From: Nitrospirota bacterium
GTDB taxonomy: Bacteria > Nitrospirota > Thermodesulfovibrionia > Thermodesulfovibrionales > JdFR-88
Reading direction: 5' to 3'
Assembly (NCBI GenBank): GCA_021789215.1
Contig: JAJYJS010000003.1
Span: 1 to 49,827, forward strand
DNA: 49,827 bases
Part shown: positions 16,348 to 24,412 of the stretch, in pieces
Layout of the letters: every line of letters begins with the position of its first letter
Position numbering within the stretch: the stretch's first letter is position 1
Notes under the pieces: model-generated
Databases searched by the model: none
Told to the model about the DNA's origin: nothing
Seen by the model: only the letters and a program-made list of their open reading frames with translations
Translations under genes and position numbers: made by a program

Positions 16348-17155
16348 TCAAAAAAATCTTGTTGAGACTGCCGGACCTGAACCCTTCCATGTCCAGGCAG
16401 ACGAACCTGAAATATTTCCCCACCCCGGCCGATATCTCTTTTCTCAGGGAAAGGGCCTTTTCAAGCTCCCCTTCCGGCACCTCTATGCGGGCCACATCCC
16501 CGTGGTCCCTCACCCTGAACTCCCGGAAACCGAATTTTTTAAGGACGTTTTCGGCCATTGCGACTCTCATCAGTTCACCTGCCGTTATGGGCATCCCGCA
16601 GGGAATCCTCGAAGCAAGGCAGGGGGAAGAGGGCCTGTCCCATGTGTCCAGGCCAAGCGCCCTTGAAAGCTCCCTGATGTCCCCTTTCCCGAGGCCCGCC
16701 TCCATCAAGGGGCTCCTTACGCCGTGGGCCCTGGCCGCCTCGATGCCGGGCCGGTAGTCCTCCGCGTCGTCGAGCGAGCTGCCGTCCAGCATATGTTCAT
16801 AACCCCCCTCACGCGCTATCTCCCCAAGCCTGCCGAAAAGCTCGTCCTTGCAGTAAAAGCACCTCCTGGGGCCGTTTGAGGAATACCTTTCATCGGCAAG
16901 CTCGTTGGTCTTTATGAGGCGGTGCTCCACGCCCATGAGCCCGGCGAGCCTCACGGCGTTTTTGGCGTCGGCCTCCGGATGGCTTTCGGAAACAGAGGTA
17001 ACGGCAAGCAGTTTTTTGATGCCAGCCATGCTGGCCGCCTTCAGGACAAGCGTGCTGTCCACCCCGCCCGAAAAGGCGATAATCGCGCTTTCAAACCCGC
17101 TCATTATCTCAAGGAGCCTTTTTTGCTTTTTTTGCCCGGCCGTCAGTGCCTGCAT
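16331..17155 (-). CDS. larE: LarE-type ATP-dependent sacrificial sulfur transferase
   Basis: 274 aa. The N-terminal PP-loop 'AFSGGVDSTLVL' (about 27-38) adenylates the substrate. The C-terminal part holds 'SSPCLASRIPCG' (Cys179 and Cys186); in L. plantarum LarE one Cys in this region gives its sulfur to the nickel-pincer nucleotide precursor. A further CxxC (Cys99, Cys102) is present. LarB, LarC and LarA are not in the window. The family also includes proteins of unproven function. It is co-transcribed with the downstream Fe-S oxidoreductase gene. Confidence 0.85.
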   Translation of the reverse strand: MQALTAGQKKQKRLLEIMSGFESAIIAFSGGVDSTLVLKAASMAGIKKLLAVTSVSESHPEADAKNAVRLAGLMGVEHRLIKTNELADERYSSNGPRRCFYCKDELFGRLGEIAREGGYEHMLDGSSLDDAEDYRPGIEAARAHGVRSPLMEAGLGKGDIRELSRALGLDTWDRPSSPCLASRIPCGMPITAGELMRVAMAENVLKKFGFREFRVRDHGDVARIEVPEGELEKALSLRKEISAGVGKYFRFVCLDMEGFRSGSLNKIFLNGRDK

Positions 17156-17177
17156 GGTTTTTTTATCGCCTGAATTT

Positions 17178-17221
17178 CCTCACCTCCCTCGCCCTCCGGG
17201 AGAGGGGCAGGGGGTGAGGGG
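17178..17221. repeat. Dispersed repeat, 'CCCTCxCCCTCCGGGAGAGGG' type
   Basis: C-rich and G-rich arms form an inverted repeat (CCTCACC...CCGGGAGAGGGG...GGTGAGG) between larE and rng. Related copies lie at 32556-32592 and 48923-48953. This is a common intergenic element type in G+C-rich bacteria. Confidence 0.6.
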
Positions 17222-17232
17222 GTTTTTTTCTC

Positions 17233-18735
17233 TCATAATACGGAGATTTCGTAGTTCTCCTGATGAAGGGACTGGTTCTCGTTTATGATTATCTTCATGT
17301 CGTATTTGTTCTCAAGCTCCTCAAGCCCCTGCCGCTCCTCGTCCAGGAGGAGTTCGGCCACGGAGGGGTGCACCGTTATGACGAGCTTCTTCGCGCCGTG
17401 CCGTGCCATCTTCTCCGTCTTCCTGAACAGCTCGTAGCAGAGCGTGGTGGCGGACTTGACCGTGCCCTTCCCCTCGCAGTAGGGGCAGGGCTCAAGCAGG
17501 GTGCGCACAAGGCTCTCCCTCACGCGCTTCCTGGTCATCTGGATGAGGCCAAGCTCCGTTATCTGGGAGATGGTGCACTTCGTCCTGTCCTTCTTCATCG
17601 CCTCCTGGAGGGCGTTGAACACCTTCTGGCGGTTCTCCGCCTTCTCCATGTCTATGAAGTCGATGATGATTATCCCGCCAAGGTTCCTGAGCCTTATCTG
17701 GTAGGCTATCTCCTTCACGGCCTCAAGGTTGGTGCGCAGGATGGTGTCTTCGAGGTCTTCCTTGCCCACGTACTTGCCGGTGTTGACATCTATGACGGCC
17801 ATCGCCTCGGCCTGGTCCAGCACGATGTAGCCCCCGGACTTGAGCCACACCCTCCTGCCAAGCGCCCTGGTGATGTCCACCTCTATGCCGTAATAATCGA
17901 ATATGGGCTCCTCGCCCTCGTAGAACTCTATCTTTTCAAGCAGCTTGGGGAAATAGGACTTTATGAACTCCGTGACGTTGCCGTGGACGGCCTCGGAGTC
18001 TATGACCATCTCCTCCACATCCGGGCTCATCAGGTCGCGCACGCTCCTCAAGACAAGGTCCAGGTCGCTATAAATGAGCGCCGGGGCGCCGGACTTCTCC
18101 GTCTTCCTGATGATGCTCGCCCAGAGGCGGGTGAGGAAGTCCAGGTCCTTCTGAAGCTCCTCGTAGCTTGCCCCCTCGCTTGCCGTCCGGACGATGATGC
18201 CCGTGTTCTTCTGCTTTATCTCCTCGACAATCGACTTGAGCCTCACCCTCTCCTGCTCGTCCGATATCCGCCTGGAAATGCCTATGTGCTCCAGGTTCGG
18301 CATGATAACCACATACCTTCCGGGCAGCGTTATATAGGAAGTGACCCTCGCCCCCTTGCTGCCCATAGGGTTCTTGGATACCTGGACCAGAATCTCCTGC
18401 CCCTCGTGCAGCAGCTCGTCTATCTGCATGCTGTGCCTGGTTTTGTGCGTGAAATCAAGGCCGGAGAAGTTCTCGTCCTCGAAGACCGAGGCGTAGTCGT
18501 CCACGATATCGGTGCGGATGTCGGCCACATAAAGGAAGGCCGCCTTCTCAAGCCCTATGTCCACGAAGGCCGAGCGCATGCCGGGCAGTATCCGGAGCAC
18601 CCTGCCCTTGTAGACGTTCCCGACAAGGCTCGCGTTCTTCTTGCGCTCCACATAGACCTCGACCACCTGCCCGCCCTCCAGCAGCGCCAGCCGGGTCTCC
18701 TGCCCCGTTATGTTGACCAGTATGCTGTTTGGCAT
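17233..18735 (-). CDS. rng: Ribonuclease G/E family endoribonuclease
   Basis: 500 aa, the length of RNase G rather than full RNase E. There is an S1 domain near the N-terminus ('VGNVYKGRVLRILPGMRSAFVDIGL', quoted in part). The catalytic Mg2+-binding Asp residues are in 'AVIDVNTGKYVG' and 'IIIIDFIDM', and the Zn-link 'CPYCEGKG' lies at about 412-419. It lacks the long C-terminal degradosome scaffold. It processes rRNA and mRNA in the cytoplasm. The ATG begins two bases after the stop of the radical SAM gene; this linkage of Rng with the radical SAM/DUF2344 protein recurs in several bacteria. Confidence 0.95.
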   Translation of the reverse strand: MPNSILVNITGQETRLALLEGGQVVEVYVERKKNASLVGNVYKGRVLRILPGMRSAFVDIGLEKAAFLYVADIRTDIVDDYASVFEDENFSGLDFTHKTRHSMQIDELLHEGQEILVQVSKNPMGSKGARVTSYITLPGRYVVIMPNLEHIGISRRISDEQERVRLKSIVEEIKQKNTGIIVRTASEGASYEELQKDLDFLTRLWASIIRKTEKSGAPALIYSDLDLVLRSVRDLMSPDVEEMVIDSEAVHGNVTEFIKSYFPKLLEKIEFYEGEEPIFDYYGIEVDITRALGRRVWLKSGGYIVLDQAEAMAVIDVNTGKYVGKEDLEDTILRTNLEAVKEIAYQIRLRNLGGIIIIDFIDMEKAENRQKVFNALQEAMKKDRTKCTISQITELGLIQMTRKRVRESLVRTLLEPCPYCEGKGTVKSATTLCYELFRKTEKMARHGAKKLVITVHPSVAELLLDEERQGLEELENKYDMKIIINENQSLHQENYEISVL

Positions 18736-18737
18736 GC

Positions 18738-21275
18738 CTACGGCGTCTCTCCCCCCGCGGACGAATGTCCGGCAGACGATTGGCCGCAGGGCGGCTGCGG
18801 ACGGCTGTCCGGCGGACGAATGTCCGAAGACGTCTGGCCAGAAAGGGCAACCCTCGTGACGTCGATATCCTGGAGCCGCGCCCCGAAAATCTCCCTTACC
18901 GCCTCTTCGAGCCTCACGCTTGCCCCTCCGGTGTCCCTCAAGGTCATGCGCACGCTGTTTGCGCCGGTTTTTTCCAAATCCTCAACCATCTTCCGGAGGT
19001 CTATCTCCCTGCCCTCCCGCAAAACGGGAAAGGTTTCCCTCTTTAAAAAAGACTCCAGTACGCCCTTGTCAGGGCCAATGCCTATTATCTCATAAACGTA
19101 TCGCGATATGAAGCTTTGAAGCGACGCCGCCTGCGCCGGGATGGCCGCCGCGCTCCTTACCCTTATGCCCTGGGGCAGCTGGGCGTTCATCTGGCGCATC
19201 ACGGACTCCGGCAGGACGTAGGAGCTTAACGTCATGTCCATGAATTCAGAGAGCCCCTTCACGCCCACGCCGAGCGGCGGGCCGAGCGCTATCTTCGGGG
19301 CCGGGTGGAACCCCTTTGAATACTCAAGCGGAAGCCCCGCCCTCCTTGCCGCCCTCGCAATGGCCGTCATCAGCTCCCTGTGGGAAAGGCCCTCCAGCGG
19401 GGACATCTTGGAAAACTCCATCCTTACCCGCAAAACCTCCGGGAGCGTTTTTTTCGTGCCGCCCGTCTGGACGGAAAGTTCTTCTTTTTGCGTTTTTTTT
19501 GCCCCGGAAGACCCGGCAGGGCCGCCGGGCCCGCATTTAAGCCCACAGCCCGTGCAGGACGTCCGGCAGTCCGCCGTCTTCACGCCCTCAAGCGCCTTCC
19601 TGTATTCCCTTATGAGATACTCTTCCGTCACGCCGGGGTCTATCATCCCCCAGGGCAGGGGCCCTCCGGGGGCAAACGTCCTCAGGGCATAGACGCTGGC
19701 GTCCATCCCGGTCTGCTCCATAGCCTTTTGCCATATGCTGAAGTCGAAGACCTCGCTCCAGCCGTCAAGCCTGGCCCCAAGCCTGTGGGCGGCCAGGAGG
19801 AGTTCCGACAGCCTTTCGTCCCCGCGCGCGAAGGCCGCCTCAAGGAGGCTCATCCGGGGGTCGTGGTCCTTGAGGTTCATGCCCTTTTTGCGGAGCGCCG
19901 CCCTCAAGAAGTCCTTTTTCCGCGCAAGCTCCTCCATGGGGGCCTGCCCGCACCACTGGAAAGGCGTATGCGGCTTTGGCACGAAGGAAGAGACCCCTAC
20001 ATTTATGTTCACGAACCGCCGCGTGTGGCGCTTTGCCGTCTTCAGGGCCTTCATGGCCATCGCCGGAATCGCCTCGACATCCTCATCCGTTTCGGTGGGG
20101 AGCCCTATCATGTAATAGAGCTTTATGTTCAGCCAGCCCTCCGAAAAGAGCATCTCAAGCGCCCTGTCAAAGTCCTCATCGGTGAAATCCTTGTTGATGA
20201 CGCGCCGCAGCCTTTCGGTCGCCGCCTCGGGGGCTATCGTGAAGCCCGTCTTCCTTACGGACTTTATCTCCTTCAGCACCTCGGAGTTGAGCGCCTTCAC
20301 CCGCAGCGATGGCAGCGAGACGGCATACTTGTTGTCCAGGAATTTGCGGTTAAACCCCCTTATGAGCGGCAGGAGGCAGGAGTAGTCCCCCGCGCTAAGC
20401 GACGTGAAAGAGACCTCCTCATGCCCGGTGGACTTCAGCGCCCGCTCCGCAAGCCCTATCACCCGCTCCGGAGAGCGCTCCCTCAACGGGCGGTAGATCA
20501 TCCCCGCCTGGCAGAACCGGCACCCCATCGTGCAGCCCCGCGAGACCTCTATATTCACCCTGTCGTGCACGACCTGCATGTAAGGGACAACAGGCCTGTC
20601 CGGGTAGGGCGCGTCCTCCAGGGAGGCTATGTACCTCCTTTTCACCCTGTGGGGGCCGCCATCATGTACGGATGGAATGTAAAAACCCTCCAGCTTTGCC
20701 AGCTCGGAAAGGAAACCCTGCCGTCTGCCGTCCCCCTCCCTCTTCCACTTGTTCAAAAGCCCAAGCATCTCCGGCACGGCCTCCTCGCCGTCCCCGATGA
20801 GAAAGGCGTCCATGAAGGGAGCAAGCGGGGCGGGGTTTACTGTTGACGGCCCGCCCGCTATCACAAAGGGATTTTTTTCATCCGTCCTGTCCTGCCATTT
20901 AAGCGGGATTTTGGAGAGCGAGAGCATATTGAGGACGGACGTGTACGAAAGCTCGTACTGGAGGCTAAACCCCAGGACATCGAAACCCCGGAGGGGGGTG
21001 CCGCTTTCAAGAGAGCTTAAAGGGGCGCCGCTTTCGCGCAGATGGGCCTCGAAGTCCGTCCAGGGGTGAAATACCCGCTCGCAGGAGGCAAAAGGCAGCC
21101 CGTTTATGACATGGTAGAGTATCTTCAGCCCCAGATGGGACATCCCTACCTCGTAAACGTCCGGGAAGGCCAGTGCAACGCGCACGGGTTTATCTTTTTC
21201 CCCGCCCCCGGAAGGGGACGCGTTTACCTCGTGGTCAAAATACCTGGATGGTTTTTGAAATCTTAAAAAGTTCAC
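18738..21275 (-). CDS. Radical SAM protein (TIGR03960-like) fused to a DUF2344 domain
   Basis: 845 aa. The N-terminal part (to about 200) is a B12-binding-like fold ('VALAFPDVYEVGMSHLGLKIL'). The radical SAM core has CxxxCxxC in 'RGCTMGCRFCQAG' (about 253-265). After a linker with 'CTGCGLKCG', the C-terminal part (about 635-810, 'RMEFSKMSPLEGLSHRELM...YSKGFHPAPKIALGPPL') is DUF2344 (TIGR03936). The chemical role is unknown; association with Rng hints at RNA metabolism. The last 35 residues are Pro/Ser/Gly-rich and encoded by palindromic repeats. Confidence 0.92.
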   Translation of the reverse strand: MNFLRFQKPSRYFDHEVNASPSGGGEKDKPVRVALAFPDVYEVGMSHLGLKILYHVINGLPFASCERVFHPWTDFEAHLRESGAPLSSLESGTPLRGFDVLGFSLQYELSYTSVLNMLSLSKIPLKWQDRTDEKNPFVIAGGPSTVNPAPLAPFMDAFLIGDGEEAVPEMLGLLNKWKREGDGRRQGFLSELAKLEGFYIPSVHDGGPHRVKRRYIASLEDAPYPDRPVVPYMQVVHDRVNIEVSRGCTMGCRFCQAGMIYRPLRERSPERVIGLAERALKSTGHEEVSFTSLSAGDYSCLLPLIRGFNRKFLDNKYAVSLPSLRVKALNSEVLKEIKSVRKTGFTIAPEAATERLRRVINKDFTDEDFDRALEMLFSEGWLNIKLYYMIGLPTETDEDVEAIPAMAMKALKTAKRHTRRFVNINVGVSSFVPKPHTPFQWCGQAPMEELARKKDFLRAALRKKGMNLKDHDPRMSLLEAAFARGDERLSELLLAAHRLGARLDGWSEVFDFSIWQKAMEQTGMDASVYALRTFAPGGPLPWGMIDPGVTEEYLIREYRKALEGVKTADCRTSCTGCGLKCGPGGPAGSSGAKKTQKEELSVQTGGTKKTLPEVLRVRMEFSKMSPLEGLSHRELMTAIARAARRAGLPLEYSKGFHPAPKIALGPPLGVGVKGLSEFMDMTLSSYVLPESVMRQMNAQLPQGIRVRSAAAIPAQAASLQSFISRYVYEIIGIGPDKGVLESFLKRETFPVLREGREIDLRKMVEDLEKTGANSVRMTLRDTGGASVRLEEAVREIFGARLQDIDVTRVALSGQTSSDIRPPDSRPQPPCGQSSAGHSSAGGETP
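18757..18826. repeat. Three palindromic 15-mers in the 3' end of the radical SAM gene
   Basis: GCGGACGAATGTCCG occurs at 18757-18771 and 18812-18826, with the variant GCGGACGGCTGTCCG at 18797-18811. Each is itself a CGGAC...GTCCG palindrome. They sit inside the last codons of the radical SAM gene, directly before the rng start. They encode a low-complexity tail and could fold as RNA hairpins in the mRNA. Confidence 0.85.
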
Positions 21276-21288
21276 TTTCTAGGATAGC

Positions 21289-21330
21289 AACCCTGTCAGG
21301 GTTTTGACAAGTTGCAAAAATGGATATAAA
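21289..21330 (+). promoter_or_regulatory. ugd promoter with an overlapping 15-bp palindrome
   Basis: TTGACA (21304-21309), a 15-bp spacer and TATAAA (21325-21330) form a promoter for ugd with a leader of about 70 nt. The palindrome AACCCTG-T-CAGGGTT (21289-21303) abuts the -35 and lies between the divergent ugd and radical SAM genes. It is a candidate operator for either. Confidence 0.55.
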
Positions 21331-21405
21331 TTAAATGGAATGTCTTTATTTTTTCTATCTGACCTGCGAATAAGCGGGCCTGCTGGATAAGGGGGTTTTT
21401 ATTTC

Positions 21406-22713
21406 ATGCACATAGGGATAATCGGGACTGGATACGTCGGGCTTGTGACCGGGGCGTGCTTCGCCGAGTACGGGTTGAACGTGACGTGCGTGGACAGGGA
21501 CGAGGAAAAGATAAAGGCGCTTAAAAAGGGAAAAATCCCGTTTTACGAGCCGGGGCTTGAGGAACTGGCCGAAAAGAACTTCAAAAAAGGCCGCCTCGCC
21601 TTCACCACCAATATATCCGAGGCGGTGAATTCAAGCCTCGTCATCTTCATAGCCGTGGGGACGCCGCCGAGGGGCGACGGCTCGGCGGATTTGAAGTACG
21701 TCGAGGAGGTCGCAAGGGAGATAGCGGGCCATCTGGAGGGCTACAAGGTGATAGTCACAAAGAGCACCGTCCCCGTGGGCACCGGGAAGAGGCTGAAGAG
21801 CATAATCGGAGGGGCCCTCAGGGGAAAAAACATCCATTTCGACGTCGCCTCAAACCCCGAGTTCCTGAGGGAAGGGGCGGCGATAGAGGACTTCATGAGG
21901 CCAAACAGGGTCGTCATAGGGGCGGAGAGCCCGCAGGCCGCCGCGATATTGCAGGACCTCTACAGGCCGCTTTACCTCATAGAGACCCCGATTGTCGTGA
22001 CCGGCATAGAGACCGCCGAGCTGATAAAATATGCCGCGAACTCCTTCCTTGCCACAAAGATATCCTTCATAAACGAGATGAGCCGTCTCTGCGAGAAGGT
22101 GGGCGCGGACGTGCACGTTGTCGCCAAGGGGATAGGGCTTGACAGAAGGATAGGGCCAAAGTTCCTCCACCCGGGCCCCGGATTCGGGGGCTCCTGCTTC
22201 CCCAAGGACACAAAGGCCCTCGTCACCCTGGCGCAGGAAAACGGCATGGAGCTGAAGATCGTAAAGGCCGCGATAGCGGCCAATGAAGACCAGAAACTCT
22301 TCATGGTGGAGAAGATGAAGTCCGTGCTGAACCCGCTCGGGGAAAAGACGATAGCCGTCCTTGGGCTTGCCTTCAAGCCCAACACCGACGATATGCGCGA
22401 GGCCCCCTCGATAGACATCCTGAACGCGCTCGTCGCCGAAGGAGCCCGGATAAAGGCCTACGACCCCGTGGCCGCGGCCACCGCGAAAAAGGTCCTCCCA
22501 AAGGAGGTCGTTTACGCAAAGGACGCCTACGAGGCGGTGATCGGGGCCGATGCGGTGGCGATACTTACCGAATGGAACGAATTAAGGAACCTCGACCTTG
22601 GCCAGATAAAAAAGCTCCTCAAGAACCCCAATTTCTTCGACTTGAGGAACGTTTACGATCCCCAGAAGATGAAGGAGGCCGGGTTCAACTACCATTCGGT
22701 AGGCAGGCCGTAG
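21406..22713 (+). CDS. ugd: UDP-glucose 6-dehydrogenase
   Basis: 435 aa, normal length. Rossmann motif 'IGIIGTGYVGLVTGACFAE' (about 3-21), a central 'EFLREGAAIEDF' segment, and the catalytic Cys in 'GPGFGGSCFPKDTKAL' (about residue 265). A C-terminal UDP-binding domain ends the protein. It oxidises UDP-glucose to UDP-glucuronate for surface polysaccharides or lipid A modification. Convergent with rarA; 9 bp separate the stops. Confidence 0.96.
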   Translation: MHIGIIGTGYVGLVTGACFAEYGLNVTCVDRDEEKIKALKKGKIPFYEPGLEELAEKNFKKGRLAFTTNISEAVNSSLVIFIAVGTPPRGDGSADLKYVEEVAREIAGHLEGYKVIVTKSTVPVGTGKRLKSIIGGALRGKNIHFDVASNPEFLREGAAIEDFMRPNRVVIGAESPQAAAILQDLYRPLYLIETPIVVTGIETAELIKYAANSFLATKISFINEMSRLCEKVGADVHVVAKGIGLDRRIGPKFLHPGPGFGGSCFPKDTKALVTLAQENGMELKIVKAAIAANEDQKLFMVEKMKSVLNPLGEKTIAVLGLAFKPNTDDMREAPSIDILNALVAEGARIKAYDPVAAATAKKVLPKEVVYAKDAYEAVIGADAVAILTEWNELRNLDLGQIKKLLKNPNFFDLRNVYDPQKMKEAGFNYHSVGRP

Positions 22714-22722
22714 GGGCTTTTT

Positions 22723-23955
22723 CTATTCCGGCGGCTCGTAGTATTTCTTTTTCTTCTTGAGGTATTCCTGCTCGACCTTTGCGCCGGGATAGTCGTGCGG
22801 GTACTTGTAGCCTGTCCCATGTCCAAGCTTCTCAGCGCCCCTGTAATGAGCGTCCTTCAGGTGGTCCGGCACCTCAAGGGTCTGCTCCTCCGCCACGTCC
22901 TTCAGCGCCCGCTCCAACGCCATGAAGCTGGCGTTGCTCTTCGGGGCGGCGGCCGCATAGACCACGGCCTGCGCCAGCGGTATCCTGCCCTCCGGCATCC
23001 CCACGAACTCCACCGCGTGCAGGGCCGAGATGGCCAGCACAAGCGCCATCGGATCCTTTACGCCTATGTCCTCGGCGGCGAATATGATTATCCTCCTGGC
23101 TATGAAGCGGGGGTCCTCCCCGGCATATATCATCTTCGCAAGGTAATATATGGCCGCGTCCGGGTCCGAGCCCCTCATGCTCTTTATGAACGCCGAGATG
23201 GTGTCGTAGTGCTGGTCGCCCGCCTTGTCGTAGAGGACGGCCTTTTTCTGGATGGACTCCTCGGCCACTTCTTTGGTTATATGTATTGCGCCCCCGTCCC
23301 CGGGAGGGGTCGTGAGGGCGGCAACCTCAAGCGCCGAGAGCGCCCTCCTCGCGTCGCCGTCCGCCGTCTTAGCCAGGTGGCCAAGCGCATCATCGCCGGC
23401 CTGGATGTTCAGGTTCCCCAACCCGCGCTTTTTGTCCGAAATGGCGGACTTCATTATTTTTATGATGTCTTCCATGCCCAGGGGCTTAAGCTCGAACACC
23501 TGGCTTCGGGAAAGCAGGGCGGAGTTCACGTAAAAAAACGGGTTTTCGACGGTGGCGGCGATGAGGATGACGTTGCCCTCCTCCACGTCGGGCAGGAGCG
23601 CGTCCTGCTGGAGCTTGTTGAAACGGTGTATCTCGTCCAGGAAGAGGATCGTCTTCTGCCCGGCCTTTTTCAGTTTTCTGGCCTCGGCGATAACCCTGCG
23701 GATGTCCTGGAGGCCGGCGGTGGCCGCGTTCAGCCACTCGAAATGGGCACTGGTGCTGTTTGCGATGACCCTGGCAAGGGCGGTCTTGCCCGTGCCGGGC
23801 GGCCCGTAGAGGATGATGGATGTTATCCTGTCGGCCTCTATCGCCCGCCTTAAAAGCTTTCCCTTCCCGATTATATGCCCCTGCCCGGCGTATTCCTCGA
23901 ACGTCCTTGGGGCCATCCGGTAGGCAAGGGGCTCGTCTTTGAACAAGGACTCCAT
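22723..23955 (-). CDS. rarA: RarA/MgsA-type replication-associated AAA+ ATPase
   Basis: 410 aa from ATG 23955, where family-typical sequence begins ('FKDEPLAYRMAPRTFEEYAGQ', quoted in part). A GTG 8 codons upstream (23979) would overlap vsr. Walker A 'LYGPPGTGKTALARV', Walker B 'TILFLDEIHRFN' and the C-terminal tetramerisation domain ('GMPEGRIPLAQAVVYAA') are present. It acts at stalled forks and gaps with SSB. It is the first chromosomal-type gene after the restriction-modification island. Confidence 0.93.
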   Translation of the reverse strand: MESLFKDEPLAYRMAPRTFEEYAGQGHIIGKGKLLRRAIEADRITSIILYGPPGTGKTALARVIANSTSAHFEWLNAATAGLQDIRRVIAEARKLKKAGQKTILFLDEIHRFNKLQQDALLPDVEEGNVILIAATVENPFFYVNSALLSRSQVFELKPLGMEDIIKIMKSAISDKKRGLGNLNIQAGDDALGHLAKTADGDARRALSALEVAALTTPPGDGGAIHITKEVAEESIQKKAVLYDKAGDQHYDTISAFIKSMRGSDPDAAIYYLAKMIYAGEDPRFIARRIIIFAAEDIGVKDPMALVLAISALHAVEFVGMPEGRIPLAQAVVYAAAAPKSNASFMALERALKDVAEEQTLEVPDHLKDAHYRGAEKLGHGTGYKYPHDYPGAKVEQEYLKKKKKYYEPPE

Positions 23956-23966
23956 CAATCTGAAGT

Positions 23967-24407
23967 TTAATCGGTACACGGAGGGGATGTCAAAGAAGGA
24001 AAATGCAAAAAATCCAAAACACGTTTTTTAAGCTTTTCTTCATCTTTGGTCCAGCACTCCCATATTACAAGAACATCCCAACCCAGATTGCGAAGGTCTT
24101 TTCTGTTTTTAATATCTCTTTTTCGAGTGGACTGCCTTTTATTTTCCCAAAAATTAACATTTGTTGCCGGTTTGACTTTACCATATTTACAACTGTGCAT
24201 ATGCCAGAAACAACCGTGGACAAGTATAATTTTTTTTAACCGCGGAAAAACCAGATCGGGCTTGCCGGGGAGGTCTTTTCGATGAAGACGATAGCGAAAG
24301 CCCATTTCATGAACGATTTTCCTTGCGGCAAGTTCAGGTTTTGTATTCCCGCCACGAATATGAGACATACACTTGCTGCGCTGTTCAGGGGTAAGGACAT
24401 CCACCAT
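23967..24407 (-). CDS. vsr: Vsr, very short patch repair endonuclease
   Basis: 146 aa, full length. 'TPEQRSKCMSHIRGGNTKPE' is the N-terminal signature. The PD-type active site is in 'LPGKPDLVFPRLKKIILVHGCFWHMHSC', quoted here as two halves: 'LPGKPDLVFP' and 'VHGCFWHMHSC'. It nicks next to T in T:G mismatches produced by deamination of 5-methylcytosine in the methylase target, classically CCWGG. It follows the methylase and nuclease genes, 5 bp after the nuclease stop. Base composition is A+T-richer than flanking genes. Confidence 0.95.
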   Translation of the reverse strand: MVDVLTPEQRSKCMSHIRGGNTKPELAARKIVHEMGFRYRLHRKDLPGKPDLVFPRLKKIILVHGCFWHMHSCKYGKVKPATNVNFWENKRQSTRKRDIKNRKDLRNLGWDVLVIWECWTKDEEKLKKRVLDFLHFPSLTSPPCTD

Positions 24408-24412
24408 AAATG

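Noticed and set aside
17263-19095. Long plus-strand open frame (about 610 codons) opposite rng
   Set aside because: It mirrors the codon pattern of rng and the radical SAM gene in G+C-rich DNA, is rich in Leu/Arg/His and has no recognisable domain.
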